A stretch of DNA of 64,000 nucleotides. Source: Pseudomonadales bacterium. GTDB taxonomy: Bacteria > Pseudomonadota > Gammaproteobacteria > Pseudomonadales > IMCC2047. The stretch lies in contig JACKNY010000001.1 of the NCBI GenBank assembly GCA_024234615.1, positions 1,082,501 to 1,146,500 of the forward strand. Reading direction: 5' to 3'. Numbering within the stretch: the first letter of the stretch is position 1; every line of letters begins with the position of its first letter. Made by a program: the position numbers and the translations under genes. Shown piece after piece: positions 35,206-45,004 of this stretch. Under the pieces are notes generated by a model. The model made no database searches. It saw nothing but the letters and a program-made list of their open reading frames with translations, and had not been told where the DNA came from.

Positions 35206-35478
35206 ATGACAAGAGAACAACGTACTTCCCCCCGCATTCAAGTTCCACTGAAAGTCAGCTTAAAATTTTCGGAAGATGGTCATCTCTACGCGATTACCCG
35301 CGATATTTCTGACGGTGGTATTTTTTTGTTGCTTGATCAAGAAACGGTTCCCAAAGTAGGGGATACTGTCCGTGTACAAGTACAGAACGTCGGTGGTGAC
35401 GAGGTGGCACCTTGGGTAAGTATGCGAGTGGTTCGCGAAGAGGCTTCCGGGTTAGGCCTTATGATGCTTGATCAATAA
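35206..35478 (+). CDS. PilZ domain protein (c-di-GMP binding)
   Basis: 90 aa, a single PilZ domain. The c-di-GMP binding motifs are both present: RxxxR as R6-TSP-R10 and DxSxxG as D33-I-S35-D-G-G38. Stand-alone PilZ proteins act as c-di-GMP receptors controlling motility, pili or exopolysaccharide. Its end overlaps the stop of the convergent acyltransferase gene by 7 bp. A link to the EPS locus 18 kb downstream is possible but only inferred. Confidence 0.93.
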   Translation: MTREQRTSPRIQVPLKVSLKFSEDGHLYAITRDISDGGIFLLLDQETVPKVGDTVRVQVQNVGGDEVAPWVSMRVVREEASGLGLMMLDQ

Positions 35479-36593
35479 TTAGTTTTGCGCAGGAAGGTAT
35501 TCGCATAGAGCGCCAGAAAAAAAGGCTTTAAGGTATCGTCGCATTGCGCTAGCCTAGCTAGAAAGGCGGCTTTTTTATCCTCCGGCAGCTGAGCCGGGTC
35601 CACATTAAGCGTCGCATCAAGTTGCTGCGCAGCAATATAGTTAGATGTGTGTAGCACGGTATTTGCGATAATTTGTCGATCAATTTCATCCGCCACTGAA
35701 TCTGCATCTGGAAAAACACCGCTTAGCACTTTGCCGAAGGCGACGTGAACATGTCCCTTGTCTCCGGTAATGCCGGTGACAATGCTGATAATGTCTTCGC
35801 CGGGTGCTTTTTGGTAATGGCCATGCTGCTCAACTTGATAGAGTTCGTTCGCAATCAAGCGGTCGCAGGGGTTGTACTCATAACAGATGACCACCGGTAC
35901 GATATTTAGCCAGTTGATGTAGTCGGAAAAGGAAAGCTCTCCTTTTTTCTGGCCCATATAAAGCATTTTAATAATGGCCGGATCTGTTTTATCGATACCA
36001 TTTTTTGCACGGCCTTCGCGCTGCGCAATCCATATCGGACAGCCCGTTTGAATAGAGTGGTGGATATAGCGAGATAGGCTGGTGTAGGCATTCATTTTCT
36101 CACGAACGCCACTGGCGGAGCGTTTCACAATAAAACTTTTGTTCAAGCGCATTAAATCTGAAACAAAGGGTTTCTGTAAAAGATTATCACCGATGGCGAT
36201 GCGCGCCGTCTCGAAGCCATTATGGTATAGCGCATAGTTGACGAACGCCGGATCCATCACAATGTCGCGGTGGTTGGAAATAAACAGGTAGGCTTGCCCC
36301 GACTTGAGGTTGTCTAAGCCGGAAATAGTGATTTTAGAGATAGTTTTTTCAATAACCTCATCGAGATACTTGCTGCAAATGTTCTGTACTTGGCCAACAG
36401 TTTTGACCCCAGACAGTTCTCTATCGAGTGCAATTTTTATCAAAGGCTGAGCTAATTTGCGCAACCATTTTGGCCAGTTGGAAAATTTAAAAGCCGTGAT
36501 GGCCGCGATAAATTCTGGATCACCTAACAGGCGTTTTATGGTTTCCTGAACTTCTTCGTCATGAAATGGCCGGATATCGTCAAAACTAGTCAT
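35472..36593 (-). CDS. 1-acyl-glycerol-3-phosphate acyltransferase-like protein (PlsC/PlsB type)
   Basis: 373 aa. The acyltransferase core begins with FISNHRDIVMDPA, a His-Asp active-site variant common to a group of bacterial glycerol acyltransferases, followed by IAQREGRAKNG, which matches the phosphate-binding EGR block, and NIVPVVICYEYNP. It probably acylates lysophosphatidic acid or a related lipid at the inner membrane face. No transmembrane helix is clear. Convergent with the PilZ gene. Confidence 0.85.
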   Translation of the reverse strand: MTSFDDIRPFHDEEVQETIKRLLGDPEFIAAITAFKFSNWPKWLRKLAQPLIKIALDRELSGVKTVGQVQNICSKYLDEVIEKTISKITISGLDNLKSGQAYLFISNHRDIVMDPAFVNYALYHNGFETARIAIGDNLLQKPFVSDLMRLNKSFIVKRSASGVREKMNAYTSLSRYIHHSIQTGCPIWIAQREGRAKNGIDKTDPAIIKMLYMGQKKGELSFSDYINWLNIVPVVICYEYNPCDRLIANELYQVEQHGHYQKAPGEDIISIVTGITGDKGHVHVAFGKVLSGVFPDADSVADEIDRQIIANTVLHTSNYIAAQQLDATLNVDPAQLPEDKKAAFLARLAQCDDTLKPFFLALYANTFLRKTNY

Positions 36594-36804
36594 TGATTAG
36601 TAATTCCCGAATGGGATAGGTCTCCTTGATTGGAGCGATTAAGATAAATCAGCCTCGTCAACCCTTGCTCAAAAGCAAGTATTTTTATTTTGGCATTGGT
36701 TAATTATAAAAAGGTTATGGTTACGAGCAATTTACTGCTTAGTAGGCTGCATAGCCCTGATGTTCAACTATAATATAACCTGAAAATCAGCGTTGGAACT
36801 CTAA

Positions 36805-38898
36805 ATGACTCAATTTGGCTTTGCAAGCTACATTATTACCGCCGTGTTTTATGCGATCTTGGGGTTGCTCTTATGCACGAGCTGGCGCGGTCGAATGAAA
36901 GGTGGCTTGCTGCTCACTGTGGTGCTTGTATCGGAGCTATGGGCGGCGGCCGGAGCATTTGCCGGGAGTAGCGAATATCTGCAACTTAAACACTTCCTGG
37001 CTTTGGAAGTCGTACGGAATGCAATATGGTCAGCCATGATTTGGCAATTGCTAAGTTATACCAAACTCAATAAAGAGCATCACTGGAAGAATCTTTATGT
37101 ACTGGGGTATCTGGAATTAGCACTGGTAACCATAGTTGCTGAGCTATTTCCGGCATTTGGAGCGATGCTGAAGAGTATCACGCTGATTGATTTTCGAATT
37201 CTAAGTCATGTGGTTCAGGCGATAGTAGGCCTCTTTTTGGTTGAACAATTGTTTCGCAACACCCGGCTCGAATTACGCTGGACGATAAAACTTCTATGTT
37301 TGGGTGCTGGCGTCATGTTTCTCTATGATTTCGTACTTTATAGTGAGGCACTATTGTTTGGTCGAATTGATCCCGATCTTTGGGATGCGCGTGGCATTGT
37401 TAACGCCTTTGTCGTACCCATGGTGGCTATTTCCGCAGCACGCAACCCGCATTGGTCGGTCGACATTTTTGTCTCTAGAAGCATGGTTTACCACACGACC
37501 GCATTGTTAGCTACGGGTATCTATCTGCTACTCATGGCAACTGTAGGCTACTATATACGCGAGTTTGGCGGCTCCTGGGGAAGGGTAGCCCAGGTTGTTT
37601 TTGTCGTGATTTCGAGCTTAATTCTTTTGTTGATGATCACTTCAGGCAGGATTAGGGCTTCGGTAAAAGTATTTTTTAACCAACATTTTTTTACCTATAA
37701 ATATGACTATCGCGATGAGTGGCTGAAGTTGAATCGCACTTTGGCTGCTGGAGAGTCGGAACAGGCATTGAGAGAGGGCTGTATTAAGGTGCTGCTGAAT
37801 ATTGTCGATAGTGGCGGCGGTGCACTTTGGATAAAGCAGGAAGATGGGAAATATCGAATTTCGGCTGAATGTAATGTCGTGATAGAGCAAATGAAAACAG
37901 TCGATGAGAGCGACTCCCTGGTGACATTCTTACGCCAATGTCAGTGGGTTATTGAGTTGCCTGAATATTTACAAACGCCAGAGCTATACGAAGGCTTAAA
38001 TTTATATGAGTGGCAAGATAAAGTGCCAATGCTATGGCTGGTGGTGCCTTTGATTCAGCAAGGGAAACTCTATGGTTTTATTGCTTTAGTCCAACCCCAG
38101 GCAACCCGCGATATCAATTGGGAAGATCATGATTTGCTAAAAACGGTGGGGCAACAGTTGGCTAATTATTTGGCGTTAATGGATACTAGCGATGCCTTGG
38201 CAAATGCTCGACAATTTGAGGCCTATAATCGATTGTCTGCTTTTATCGTACACGATTTAAAAAACCTCGTTGCACAGCTGTCGTTAGTGGTGAAAAATGC
38301 AGAAAAGCATAAGCGGAATCCCGCGTTTATTGATGATGTGGTTGATACGCTGGCAAATTCAGTGGATAAAATGAACCGTCTACTCGGACAGCTGCGCAAG
38401 GGCAACGTCATCGAGCCAAAGGTGCGAACTGTTAATATGAAGGAAATTTTGGAATTAGTGGTTAAGCAGCAAAATAAGGCTAAGCCAAAACCCAAGGTCG
38501 TCAAAACAGAGGAAAATATGCTGGTTAGCGGTGATCAGGATAAACTTGTCAGCATTTTGGGGCATTTGGTGCAGAATGCACAAGAGGCGACGCAAGAAAA
38601 TGGTTCGGTGAGCTTGAGTCTGTATAAACTCGATAGTCGCGCTATTATTGAGGTGACTGATACGGGTTGTGGGATGGATTCTCGATTTATACGAGAGCGT
38701 CTTTTCAGGCCTTTCGATACGACTAAAGGCAATGCTGGAATGGGTATTGGCGTGTTTGAGGCACGCCAGCTGGTCACCACTTACGGTGGTCAGATGGAAG
38801 TTGAAAGTGAACCTAACAAAGGCACGCGCTTTACTTTGCGATTACCATTAGCAAAACAAGCGCTGGAAAATAAGCGCAATGAGAGGGACGTAGTTTGA
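36805..38898 (+). CDS. prsK: PEP-CTERM/XrtA system histidine kinase PrsK
   Basis: 697 aa. The N-terminal half has about eight membrane helices (residues 5-280), then a GAF-like domain (about 320-450) and a histidine kinase core with the phospho-acceptor His483 in FIVHDLKNLVAQL and the ATPase motifs (VSGDQDKLVSILGHLVQNAQEA, DTGCGM, GNAGMGIGVFEARQL). PrsK/PrsR regulate exopolysaccharide and PEP-CTERM genes in exosortase-A bacteria. It overlaps prsR by 4 bp (ATG-free; prsR starts TTG at 38895). Confidence 0.94.
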   Translation: MTQFGFASYIITAVFYAILGLLLCTSWRGRMKGGLLLTVVLVSELWAAAGAFAGSSEYLQLKHFLALEVVRNAIWSAMIWQLLSYTKLNKEHHWKNLYVLGYLELALVTIVAELFPAFGAMLKSITLIDFRILSHVVQAIVGLFLVEQLFRNTRLELRWTIKLLCLGAGVMFLYDFVLYSEALLFGRIDPDLWDARGIVNAFVVPMVAISAARNPHWSVDIFVSRSMVYHTTALLATGIYLLLMATVGYYIREFGGSWGRVAQVVFVVISSLILLLMITSGRIRASVKVFFNQHFFTYKYDYRDEWLKLNRTLAAGESEQALREGCIKVLLNIVDSGGGALWIKQEDGKYRISAECNVVIEQMKTVDESDSLVTFLRQCQWVIELPEYLQTPELYEGLNLYEWQDKVPMLWLVVPLIQQGKLYGFIALVQPQATRDINWEDHDLLKTVGQQLANYLALMDTSDALANARQFEAYNRLSAFIVHDLKNLVAQLSLVVKNAEKHKRNPAFIDDVVDTLANSVDKMNRLLGQLRKGNVIEPKVRTVNMKEILELVVKQQNKAKPKPKVVKTEENMLVSGDQDKLVSILGHLVQNAQEATQENGSVSLSLYKLDSRAIIEVTDTGCGMDSRFIRERLFRPFDTTKGNAGMGIGVFEARQLVTTYGGQMEVESEPNKGTRFTLRLPLAKQALENKRNERDVV

Positions 38899-40274
38899 GC
38901 AAAGCAAAAGATGACAAGCAAACGAAAGTATTGTTGGCGGTGGAAGATGACGCCGGTATTCAGAAACAGCTGAAATGGTGTTTTGAGGATTACGAAGTCA
39001 TTATTGCCGGAGATAGAGAGTCGGCTATTAAGGAACTTCGACGTTATGAACCTAAGGTGGTGACTTTGGACCTTGGGTTGCCGCCTGATGAGTCCAACGC
39101 GAGCGAAGGACTACAAACTTTGTCGGAAATTCTGAGTTTGGCGCCGCAAACGAAAGTAGTGGTCGTCACCGGTAATGATGATATTGAAAATGCGGTTAAA
39201 GCTGTCGGTCTTGGCGCCTATGATTTTTATCAGAAACCGATTGATGCTGAGGTGCTGGGGCTAATTATAGAGAGAGCGTTTAAATTGTTGGCACTGGAAG
39301 AGGAGAATGAGCGTTTGGCAAGGAATGTGAAAGATGATATGCCCTTGGACGGGGTGATTGCTGGCAGCGCTACAATGCTGAAGGTGTGCCGCACTATTGA
39401 AAAGATTGCACCGACGGATGTAACTACTTTATTGCTTGGTGAAAGCGGGACCGGTAAGGAAGTATTGGCGAAGGCCATTCATTCCATGAGCCCGCGGTCA
39501 AAAAATAATTTTGTGGCTATTAATTGCGCCGCAATTCCGGAAAATTTGTTGGAGAGTGAACTCTTCGGTTACGAAAAAGGGGCCTTCACCGGTGCCGTAA
39601 AACAGACCAAAGGTAAAATCGAATATGCGGACGGGGGCACTTTTTTCCTTGATGAAATTGGTGATCTGCCGATGGCGTTGCAGGCAAAATTATTACGCTT
39701 TCTACAGGAGCGCACAATTGAGCGAATTGGTGGTAGAGCTGAGATTCCCGTTAACGTTAGAGTTTTGTGTGCGACCCATCAGGATCTAAGTCAGCTAATT
39801 AGCGAAGGGCGATTTCGTGAAGACCTTTATTACCGGCTCAGTGAGATTACCGTTAATATTCCGCCCTTACGTGACCGACCAGGAGATGCAATCGTTGTTG
39901 CTCGATCACTACTGAATAAATATGCTGCGAGACATAGCAAATCCATACGCAGTTTCAGTACTGACGCCCTGGATGCTATTAATAATTATGCTTGGCCAGG
40001 GAACATTCGTGAATTGGAAAACCGGATTAATAGAGCAGTGGTGATGGCTGACGGTAAACAAATCACCGCTGAAGATTTAGAACTCGAATCCGAAGACCAG
40101 CAGCCGATGCCCTTTAATCTTAAGGAAGTTCGAGAGTCGACAGAAAGTCATGTGATTCGTCGCGCCATGATGTATACCGAAGGGAATATCTCAAAAACAG
40201 CAGAATTACTGGGTGTTACTAGGCCGACACTTTACTCGCTCATGAGTAAATATGGAATTGCGGAAAGCAGCTAA
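38895..40274 (+). CDS. prsR: PEP-CTERM/XrtA system response regulator PrsR (sigma-54 activator)
   Basis: 459 aa. A receiver domain with phospho-acceptor Asp59 (VVTLDLGLPP), a sigma-54-interacting AAA+ domain with Walker A GESGTGKE (182-189) and the GAFTGA loop (229-234), and a C-terminal Fis-type HTH (NISKTAELLGVTRPTLYSLMSKYGI). It activates sigma-54 promoters, and one such promoter with perfect spacing sits in front of the PEP-CTERM gene at 47852. The TTG start overlaps the prsK stop by four bases. Confidence 0.95.
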   Translation: MSKAKDDKQTKVLLAVEDDAGIQKQLKWCFEDYEVIIAGDRESAIKELRRYEPKVVTLDLGLPPDESNASEGLQTLSEILSLAPQTKVVVVTGNDDIENAVKAVGLGAYDFYQKPIDAEVLGLIIERAFKLLALEEENERLARNVKDDMPLDGVIAGSATMLKVCRTIEKIAPTDVTTLLLGESGTGKEVLAKAIHSMSPRSKNNFVAINCAAIPENLLESELFGYEKGAFTGAVKQTKGKIEYADGGTFFLDEIGDLPMALQAKLLRFLQERTIERIGGRAEIPVNVRVLCATHQDLSQLISEGRFREDLYYRLSEITVNIPPLRDRPGDAIVVARSLLNKYAARHSKSIRSFSTDALDAINNYAWPGNIRELENRINRAVVMADGKQITAEDLELESEDQQPMPFNLKEVRESTESHVIRRAMMYTEGNISKTAELLGVTRPTLYSLMSKYGIAESS

Positions 40275-40444
40275 TGATTGACAAGTGGTAAACGAACCAG
40301 CATTGGCGGCTTTGTTTAATAAGTGAGGTTTTCTTTGAGCAGGGTTGTTATCGATTTTAATGACAGGTGCTCACGGCGTAATGGTTTAAAACTGCTCCTC
40401 ATGGAAATAAAGGAAGGCGTTTCCTGAAACAACAGAATACCTCG

Positions 40445-42748
40445 GTGAATAAAAATCGATTCGACTTAATGTTGGAACGGTATGCCCTCTGGCTAATCCG
40501 AAATCGGCTATGGGTGGTGGTGGGCTCTTTGCTGATGGCTGTTGGTATTGCCAGCGGAGCTCGACACCTTTATTTTGTAGACGATTATCGTGCCTATTTT
40601 AGTGCTGAAAACCCTCAGTTGCTGGCATTTGAAGAACTCGAAAACACCTATACTAAGAATGACAATATTCTCTTTATTGTCAGTCATCCCAGCGCTAGCA
40701 TATTTAATGCTGAGACATTAACCGCGCTTGAAACCTTGACCAATGCTAGTTGGCAACTTCCCTATTCGACGCGAGTAGATTCTATTATTAACTTTCAGCA
40801 TACCTATGCTGAAGGTGATGAACTGGTGGTCGAAGATTTGTTCGGCGATATTGAGTCTTTCAGTACCAATGATATAAAGGCGAAACAAAAAGTTGCGCTA
40901 GCTGAGCCGCGTTTGCTAAATCGAATAATTTCTCCGGATGCAAAGGTGACTGCGGTAATGGTTACCTTTCAAATGCCGGAAGCTGACCCGGCTGCACTCG
41001 CAAAACTGACGCTTAAGGTGCGTCAGCTCGCAGCAGATATTCGACAGACTTATCCTAGCCTGGAAATCAGGCTTACGGGCGAGCTGATGATTAACACAGC
41101 CTTTCAAGAGATTGGCAACAAAGACGCCACCCACTTAACACCCTTAATGTATTTAACCATTATTTTGGTTGTGGCCTTATTGCTTAAATCCGTGGTTGCG
41201 GTGGTTGCCGTTGTCTTGCTTGTCACCTTGTCAGTATTAGTCGCATTGGGGGCGGCTGGTTGGGGCGGTTTGTTTTTAACGGTCACATCCATTGCCGCGC
41301 CGACAATGATAATGACCCTGGCTATTGCTGATGCCATTCATATTCTGGTGTCAATGTTTGGCTTTATGCGAGAAGGCAAAACTCAAAACGAAGCTTTGAT
41401 TAGTAGCTTCATCATCAACTTCTCACCCATTCTCATTACCAGCGTAACGACCGCGGTTGGCTTTTTAACGCTAAATTTTGTTGATGTGCCCCCCTTTAAG
41501 GATTTTGGAAATATAAGTGCAATGGGTGTGATCGCTGCATTCATGCTATCAGTCATCTTTTTACCCGCCTTTATCTCTTGCTTCCGACTTCAGCCAAAGC
41601 AGACGTTGAACATAGTTTCCGTTTCCGCACTTGGCTGGTTGGCGGACGTTGTTATCAAAAATAGGAAGGTGTTTTTATTAAGCATGCTGGTTATATTTGG
41701 TTTACTACTGACCGCAATTCCGAGAAATGAAGTTAACAATGAGATTGTGAAGTTTTTCGGTCCGGAAATACAGTTTCGACAAGATAGCGATTACAGTTTA
41801 AAGCACCTTACCGGGTTATACACGGTTGAATATTCTTTACCAGCGTTAGCCGCTAACGGCGTAACTGAGCCTCAATATTTAGCACATTTGGAAGCCTTTA
41901 CGAAATGGCTTCGCAAGCGCCCAGAAGTGATGCACGTCAGTGCCCTTAGCGATATTATGAAGCGGTTAAATCAAAATCTGCACGGTGATGATGTCAACTG
42001 GTATCGATTGCCGGACAGCAAAGAACTCGCATCGCAATACCTATTGCTCTACGAATTATCATTGCCCTTCGGCCGTGACCTGAATAATGAAATAAACATC
42101 TCGAAATCAGCGTCACGGATAGTGGTAACTCTTGGTGATGTTTCTACCAACGAGATAAAGAGTTTTCGGGATGCAAGCGAAAGTTGGCTGAAGAAGAATG
42201 CGCCTCAGCAGTTTACTTACGGCGTAGGTGCCAGCGTTATGTTTGCCGATATCTTTAAGCGTTCCACAGAAACAATGATAAATGGTGTTCTGGTAGGAAT
42301 GCTCATCATATCGGCCATTCTCATCTTTGCGTTAAAAAGCCTGAAGTATGGAGTGCTTAGCTTGCTACCGAACCTGCTGCCAGCTGGTCTGGCATTCGGG
42401 ATTTGGGCTTTATGGGTCGGACAGGTAAATATGGCAGTTTCCCTCGTCATGACGATGACATTGGGCATTATTGTCGATGATACGGTTCATTTTATGAGCA
42501 AGTATTTGCGAGCCCGTAGGGACTATAAATACAACAGTGCAGAATCTGTCCGATACGCATTTACTTCAGTCGGTCTGGCTTTAGTCGTCACCAGCGTCGC
42601 CTTGGCTGCAGGGTTTGCTATCATGGCACAGTCGGATTTCGCCTTAAACGCGGATAGCTCGCTATTAACCCTGATTACTATAGTATTAGCATTGATTGTT
42701 GATTTTTTATTTTTACCACCCTTATTAATGCTGGTGGATAAAGATTAA
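40445..42748 (+). CDS. MMPL/RND-superfamily transporter
   Basis: 767 aa with a GTG start at 40445. Two homologous halves, each with one helix, a periplasmic domain and five more helices, as in the MMPL/HpnN branch of RND permeases. Sterol-sensing-like segments are visible (APTMIMTLAIADAIHILVSMFGFMREG and MTLGIIVDDTVHFMSKYLRA). The following genes encode a LolA-like periplasmic protein and a beta-barrel protein, so the three may move a lipid or other hydrophobic compound from the inner to the outer membrane (inference). Confidence 0.9.
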   Translation: MNKNRFDLMLERYALWLIRNRLWVVVGSLLMAVGIASGARHLYFVDDYRAYFSAENPQLLAFEELENTYTKNDNILFIVSHPSASIFNAETLTALETLTNASWQLPYSTRVDSIINFQHTYAEGDELVVEDLFGDIESFSTNDIKAKQKVALAEPRLLNRIISPDAKVTAVMVTFQMPEADPAALAKLTLKVRQLAADIRQTYPSLEIRLTGELMINTAFQEIGNKDATHLTPLMYLTIILVVALLLKSVVAVVAVVLLVTLSVLVALGAAGWGGLFLTVTSIAAPTMIMTLAIADAIHILVSMFGFMREGKTQNEALISSFIINFSPILITSVTTAVGFLTLNFVDVPPFKDFGNISAMGVIAAFMLSVIFLPAFISCFRLQPKQTLNIVSVSALGWLADVVIKNRKVFLLSMLVIFGLLLTAIPRNEVNNEIVKFFGPEIQFRQDSDYSLKHLTGLYTVEYSLPALAANGVTEPQYLAHLEAFTKWLRKRPEVMHVSALSDIMKRLNQNLHGDDVNWYRLPDSKELASQYLLLYELSLPFGRDLNNEINISKSASRIVVTLGDVSTNEIKSFRDASESWLKKNAPQQFTYGVGASVMFADIFKRSTETMINGVLVGMLIISAILIFALKSLKYGVLSLLPNLLPAGLAFGIWALWVGQVNMAVSLVMTMTLGIIVDDTVHFMSKYLRARRDYKYNSAESVRYAFTSVGLALVVTSVALAAGFAIMAQSDFALNADSSLLTLITIVLALIVDFLFLPPLLMLVDKD

Positions 42749-42860
42749 TTGAGAGATTCTTTGTGATTAGGTTTTCGAGGGGATATGTTATAGCAGGCCT
42801 TGCGGTATCTAATTTGTACAAATTTGTTATTAACCTGATAGCTCAGCTAAGGAGCAACCA

Positions 42861-43643
42861 TTGCGATCTATTAAACTGAGTATTCTGTTGTTATTACTTT
42901 TTCTCGGCATGCCAATTGCTGCTGAACCAAGTGTTGAGAAAGGCTTGGCGATAGCGGTAGAAATGGATCGAAGGGACGCTGGTTTCGCAGACAGCGCATC
43001 CACCATGGAGATGGTGCTAAAAAACCGTAAAGGCGATGTTTCGACCAGAAAATTACGCAACCGAGTACTTGAGCAGGAAGAGGGTAATAAAAGCATTTTT
43101 GTATTTGATGATCCCCTGGATGTTAAGGGCGCCGCGTTGTTAACCTTCTCCTATAAAACAAAAAATGATGATCAATGGCTTTATTTGCCCGCTCTGAAAA
43201 GGACTAAACGCATTTCCTCTAGTAATCAATCCGGACCTTTTATGGGGAGTGAATTTGCTTATGAGGATATGGCGTCACAGGAGGTTGAAAAGTACTCCTA
43301 TAGCTACTTGCAGGATGAAGAGTTGGATGGAATGCCGGTTTTTGTCCTGGCGCGTTATCCTGTTGATCAAAAGTCAGGTTATACTCGTCAGCTTTTATGG
43401 GTAGACAAGGATGAATATAGGCCCTGGAAGATAGAATACTATGATCGAAAACGCACTTTGTTAAAAACGCTGACTTTTGCGGACTATCAACAATATCTAG
43501 CTAAATACTGGCGGCCTCATCAAATGGAGATGATTAATCATCAGACTGGGAAGAGCACCCTGTTGAAATGGGATGATTTCCAATTCAAAAATGGTTACAC
43601 AGAAAAAGACTTTAGCCTTAATAGTTTGACTAATATACGGTAA
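42861..43643 (+). CDS. Outer membrane lipoprotein-sorting (LolA-like) periplasmic protein
   Basis: 260 aa. TTG start at 42861 behind an AAGGAGC site. Sec signal peptide (residues 1-21, ending IAAE). The mature part has the pattern DPLDVKGAALLTFSYKTKNDDQWLYLPALKRTKRISSSNQSGPFMGSEFAYEDM, typical of the LolA-like family annotated as outer membrane lipoprotein-sorting protein and found beside MMPL transporters. It probably carries a hydrophobic cargo through the periplasm. It ends 29 bp before the beta-barrel gene. Confidence 0.87.
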   Translation: MRSIKLSILLLLLFLGMPIAAEPSVEKGLAIAVEMDRRDAGFADSASTMEMVLKNRKGDVSTRKLRNRVLEQEEGNKSIFVFDDPLDVKGAALLTFSYKTKNDDQWLYLPALKRTKRISSSNQSGPFMGSEFAYEDMASQEVEKYSYSYLQDEELDGMPVFVLARYPVDQKSGYTRQLLWVDKDEYRPWKIEYYDRKRTLLKTLTFADYQQYLAKYWRPHQMEMINHQTGKSTLLKWDDFQFKNGYTEKDFSLNSLTNIR

Positions 43644-43672
43644 TATTTCCCAGCGATAAAAATCATATAAGG

Positions 43673-44914
43673 ATGGGCAGCATGCTGCGCTATGCGATTG
43701 CTTTCTGGTTGCGATCAGGGTTTGGAAAATTATATTTGGTGCTATTAACTTTGGTCTGGTGTGGGATCGGAAATGCACAGGTCAATTCTATCGAGCTGTC
43801 CGGAAATATTAGTTTAGAAGCCAGGGCCTTTTTGCAGAGCGCGGACTATCCCGGCCAAGAAGACCAAAATGGTTCAGTCTCGATTGAGCCAGAGTTTTAT
43901 GTCGACTGGGCAGATGGTGATCAACGCATTGTTTTTAGCCCTTTCTTACGCTATGACACCTCGGATGATGAGCGTTCCCATGCTGACTTGAGAGAGTTTT
44001 ATTGGCGTGGCTCCTTCCAGGACGTTGAATTAAAGGTCGGTGTAGCCAAAGTGTTTTGGGGTGTTACGGAATCACAACATTTAGTTGATGTGATAAATCA
44101 GACTGATCTGGTTGAAAATATCGATACGGAAGATAAGCTCGGGCAACCCATGGTCAACCTCAGTTTCATAAAAAGTTGGGGAACGCTTGAACTCTATGTG
44201 CTGCCTTATTTTAGGGAACGCACCTTCGCGGGAGAAGAAGGGCGGCTGCGGACATCTCTGGTAGTCGACACCGACCATGCAAGCTATGAAGCTAGCGATG
44301 AGGAAAAGCACGTCGATTTTGCTGTACGTTGGCGACATTATATAGGTGATTGGGATATCGGATTGGCGCATTTTTCCGGCACCAGCCGCGCCCCAGATTT
44401 GGTACCGTCGTTACATGCCGGGCAATTGGTGCTTATACCTCATTACCAGCAAATAGACCAAACCAGCTTAGATTTGCAAGCAACCAAAGGTGACTGGCTG
44501 TGGAAACTGGAACTGATTTCCAGCCGTAATGATCAGGGGCGCTATACTGCCTTTGTCGGTGGTTTTGAGTACTCACTGGTTGGTGTGTTAGGCACAGCCT
44601 CCGATCTGGGTCTATTGCTCGAATATCATTTCGATGACCGTGATGACAAAGCAACGTCCCCCTTCCAAAACGATATTTTTACCGGAGTACGCTGGGTGCT
44701 CAATGATATACAAAGTACAGAAGTCCTGGTGGGCGCTATAGTCGATTCGGATACACAAGCGACGTTTGGCAATCTTGAAGCGAGCAGAAGGCTGGGGCAG
44801 TCTTGGAAGATATCATTGGAAGCCAGAATATTCTCCAATCAGGATAAAAGGGATTTGTTTTTTGATCTGCGAAATGATGACTATATTGAGTTTCAAATTT
44901 CAAAATACTTCTAG
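43673..44914 (+). CDS. Outer-membrane beta-barrel protein (function unknown)
   Basis: 413 aa from the ATG at 43673, or 410 aa from 43682, which is better spaced from AAGGA. A signal peptide ends around GIGNAQ (about residue 36). The remainder alternates in short amphipathic beta strands with many aromatic residues and ends with Phe after Tyr, as outer-membrane barrels do. No specific family was recognised. It is the third member of the MMPL, LolA-like, barrel series and could be the outer-membrane end point of that route. Confidence 0.75.
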   Translation: MGSMLRYAIAFWLRSGFGKLYLVLLTLVWCGIGNAQVNSIELSGNISLEARAFLQSADYPGQEDQNGSVSIEPEFYVDWADGDQRIVFSPFLRYDTSDDERSHADLREFYWRGSFQDVELKVGVAKVFWGVTESQHLVDVINQTDLVENIDTEDKLGQPMVNLSFIKSWGTLELYVLPYFRERTFAGEEGRLRTSLVVDTDHASYEASDEEKHVDFAVRWRHYIGDWDIGLAHFSGTSRAPDLVPSLHAGQLVLIPHYQQIDQTSLDLQATKGDWLWKLELISSRNDQGRYTAFVGGFEYSLVGVLGTASDLGLLLEYHFDDRDDKATSPFQNDIFTGVRWVLNDIQSTEVLVGAIVDSDTQATFGNLEASRRLGQSWKISLEARIFSNQDKRDLFFDLRNDDYIEFQISKYF

Positions 44915-45004
44915 TTTAACGGTGAGCAGCTATTGGCTTGCGGGTTAATAGATCGATCAGTACTTATAATGTGATATAGATAAACATATCCAAGGAATAT
45001 AGTG

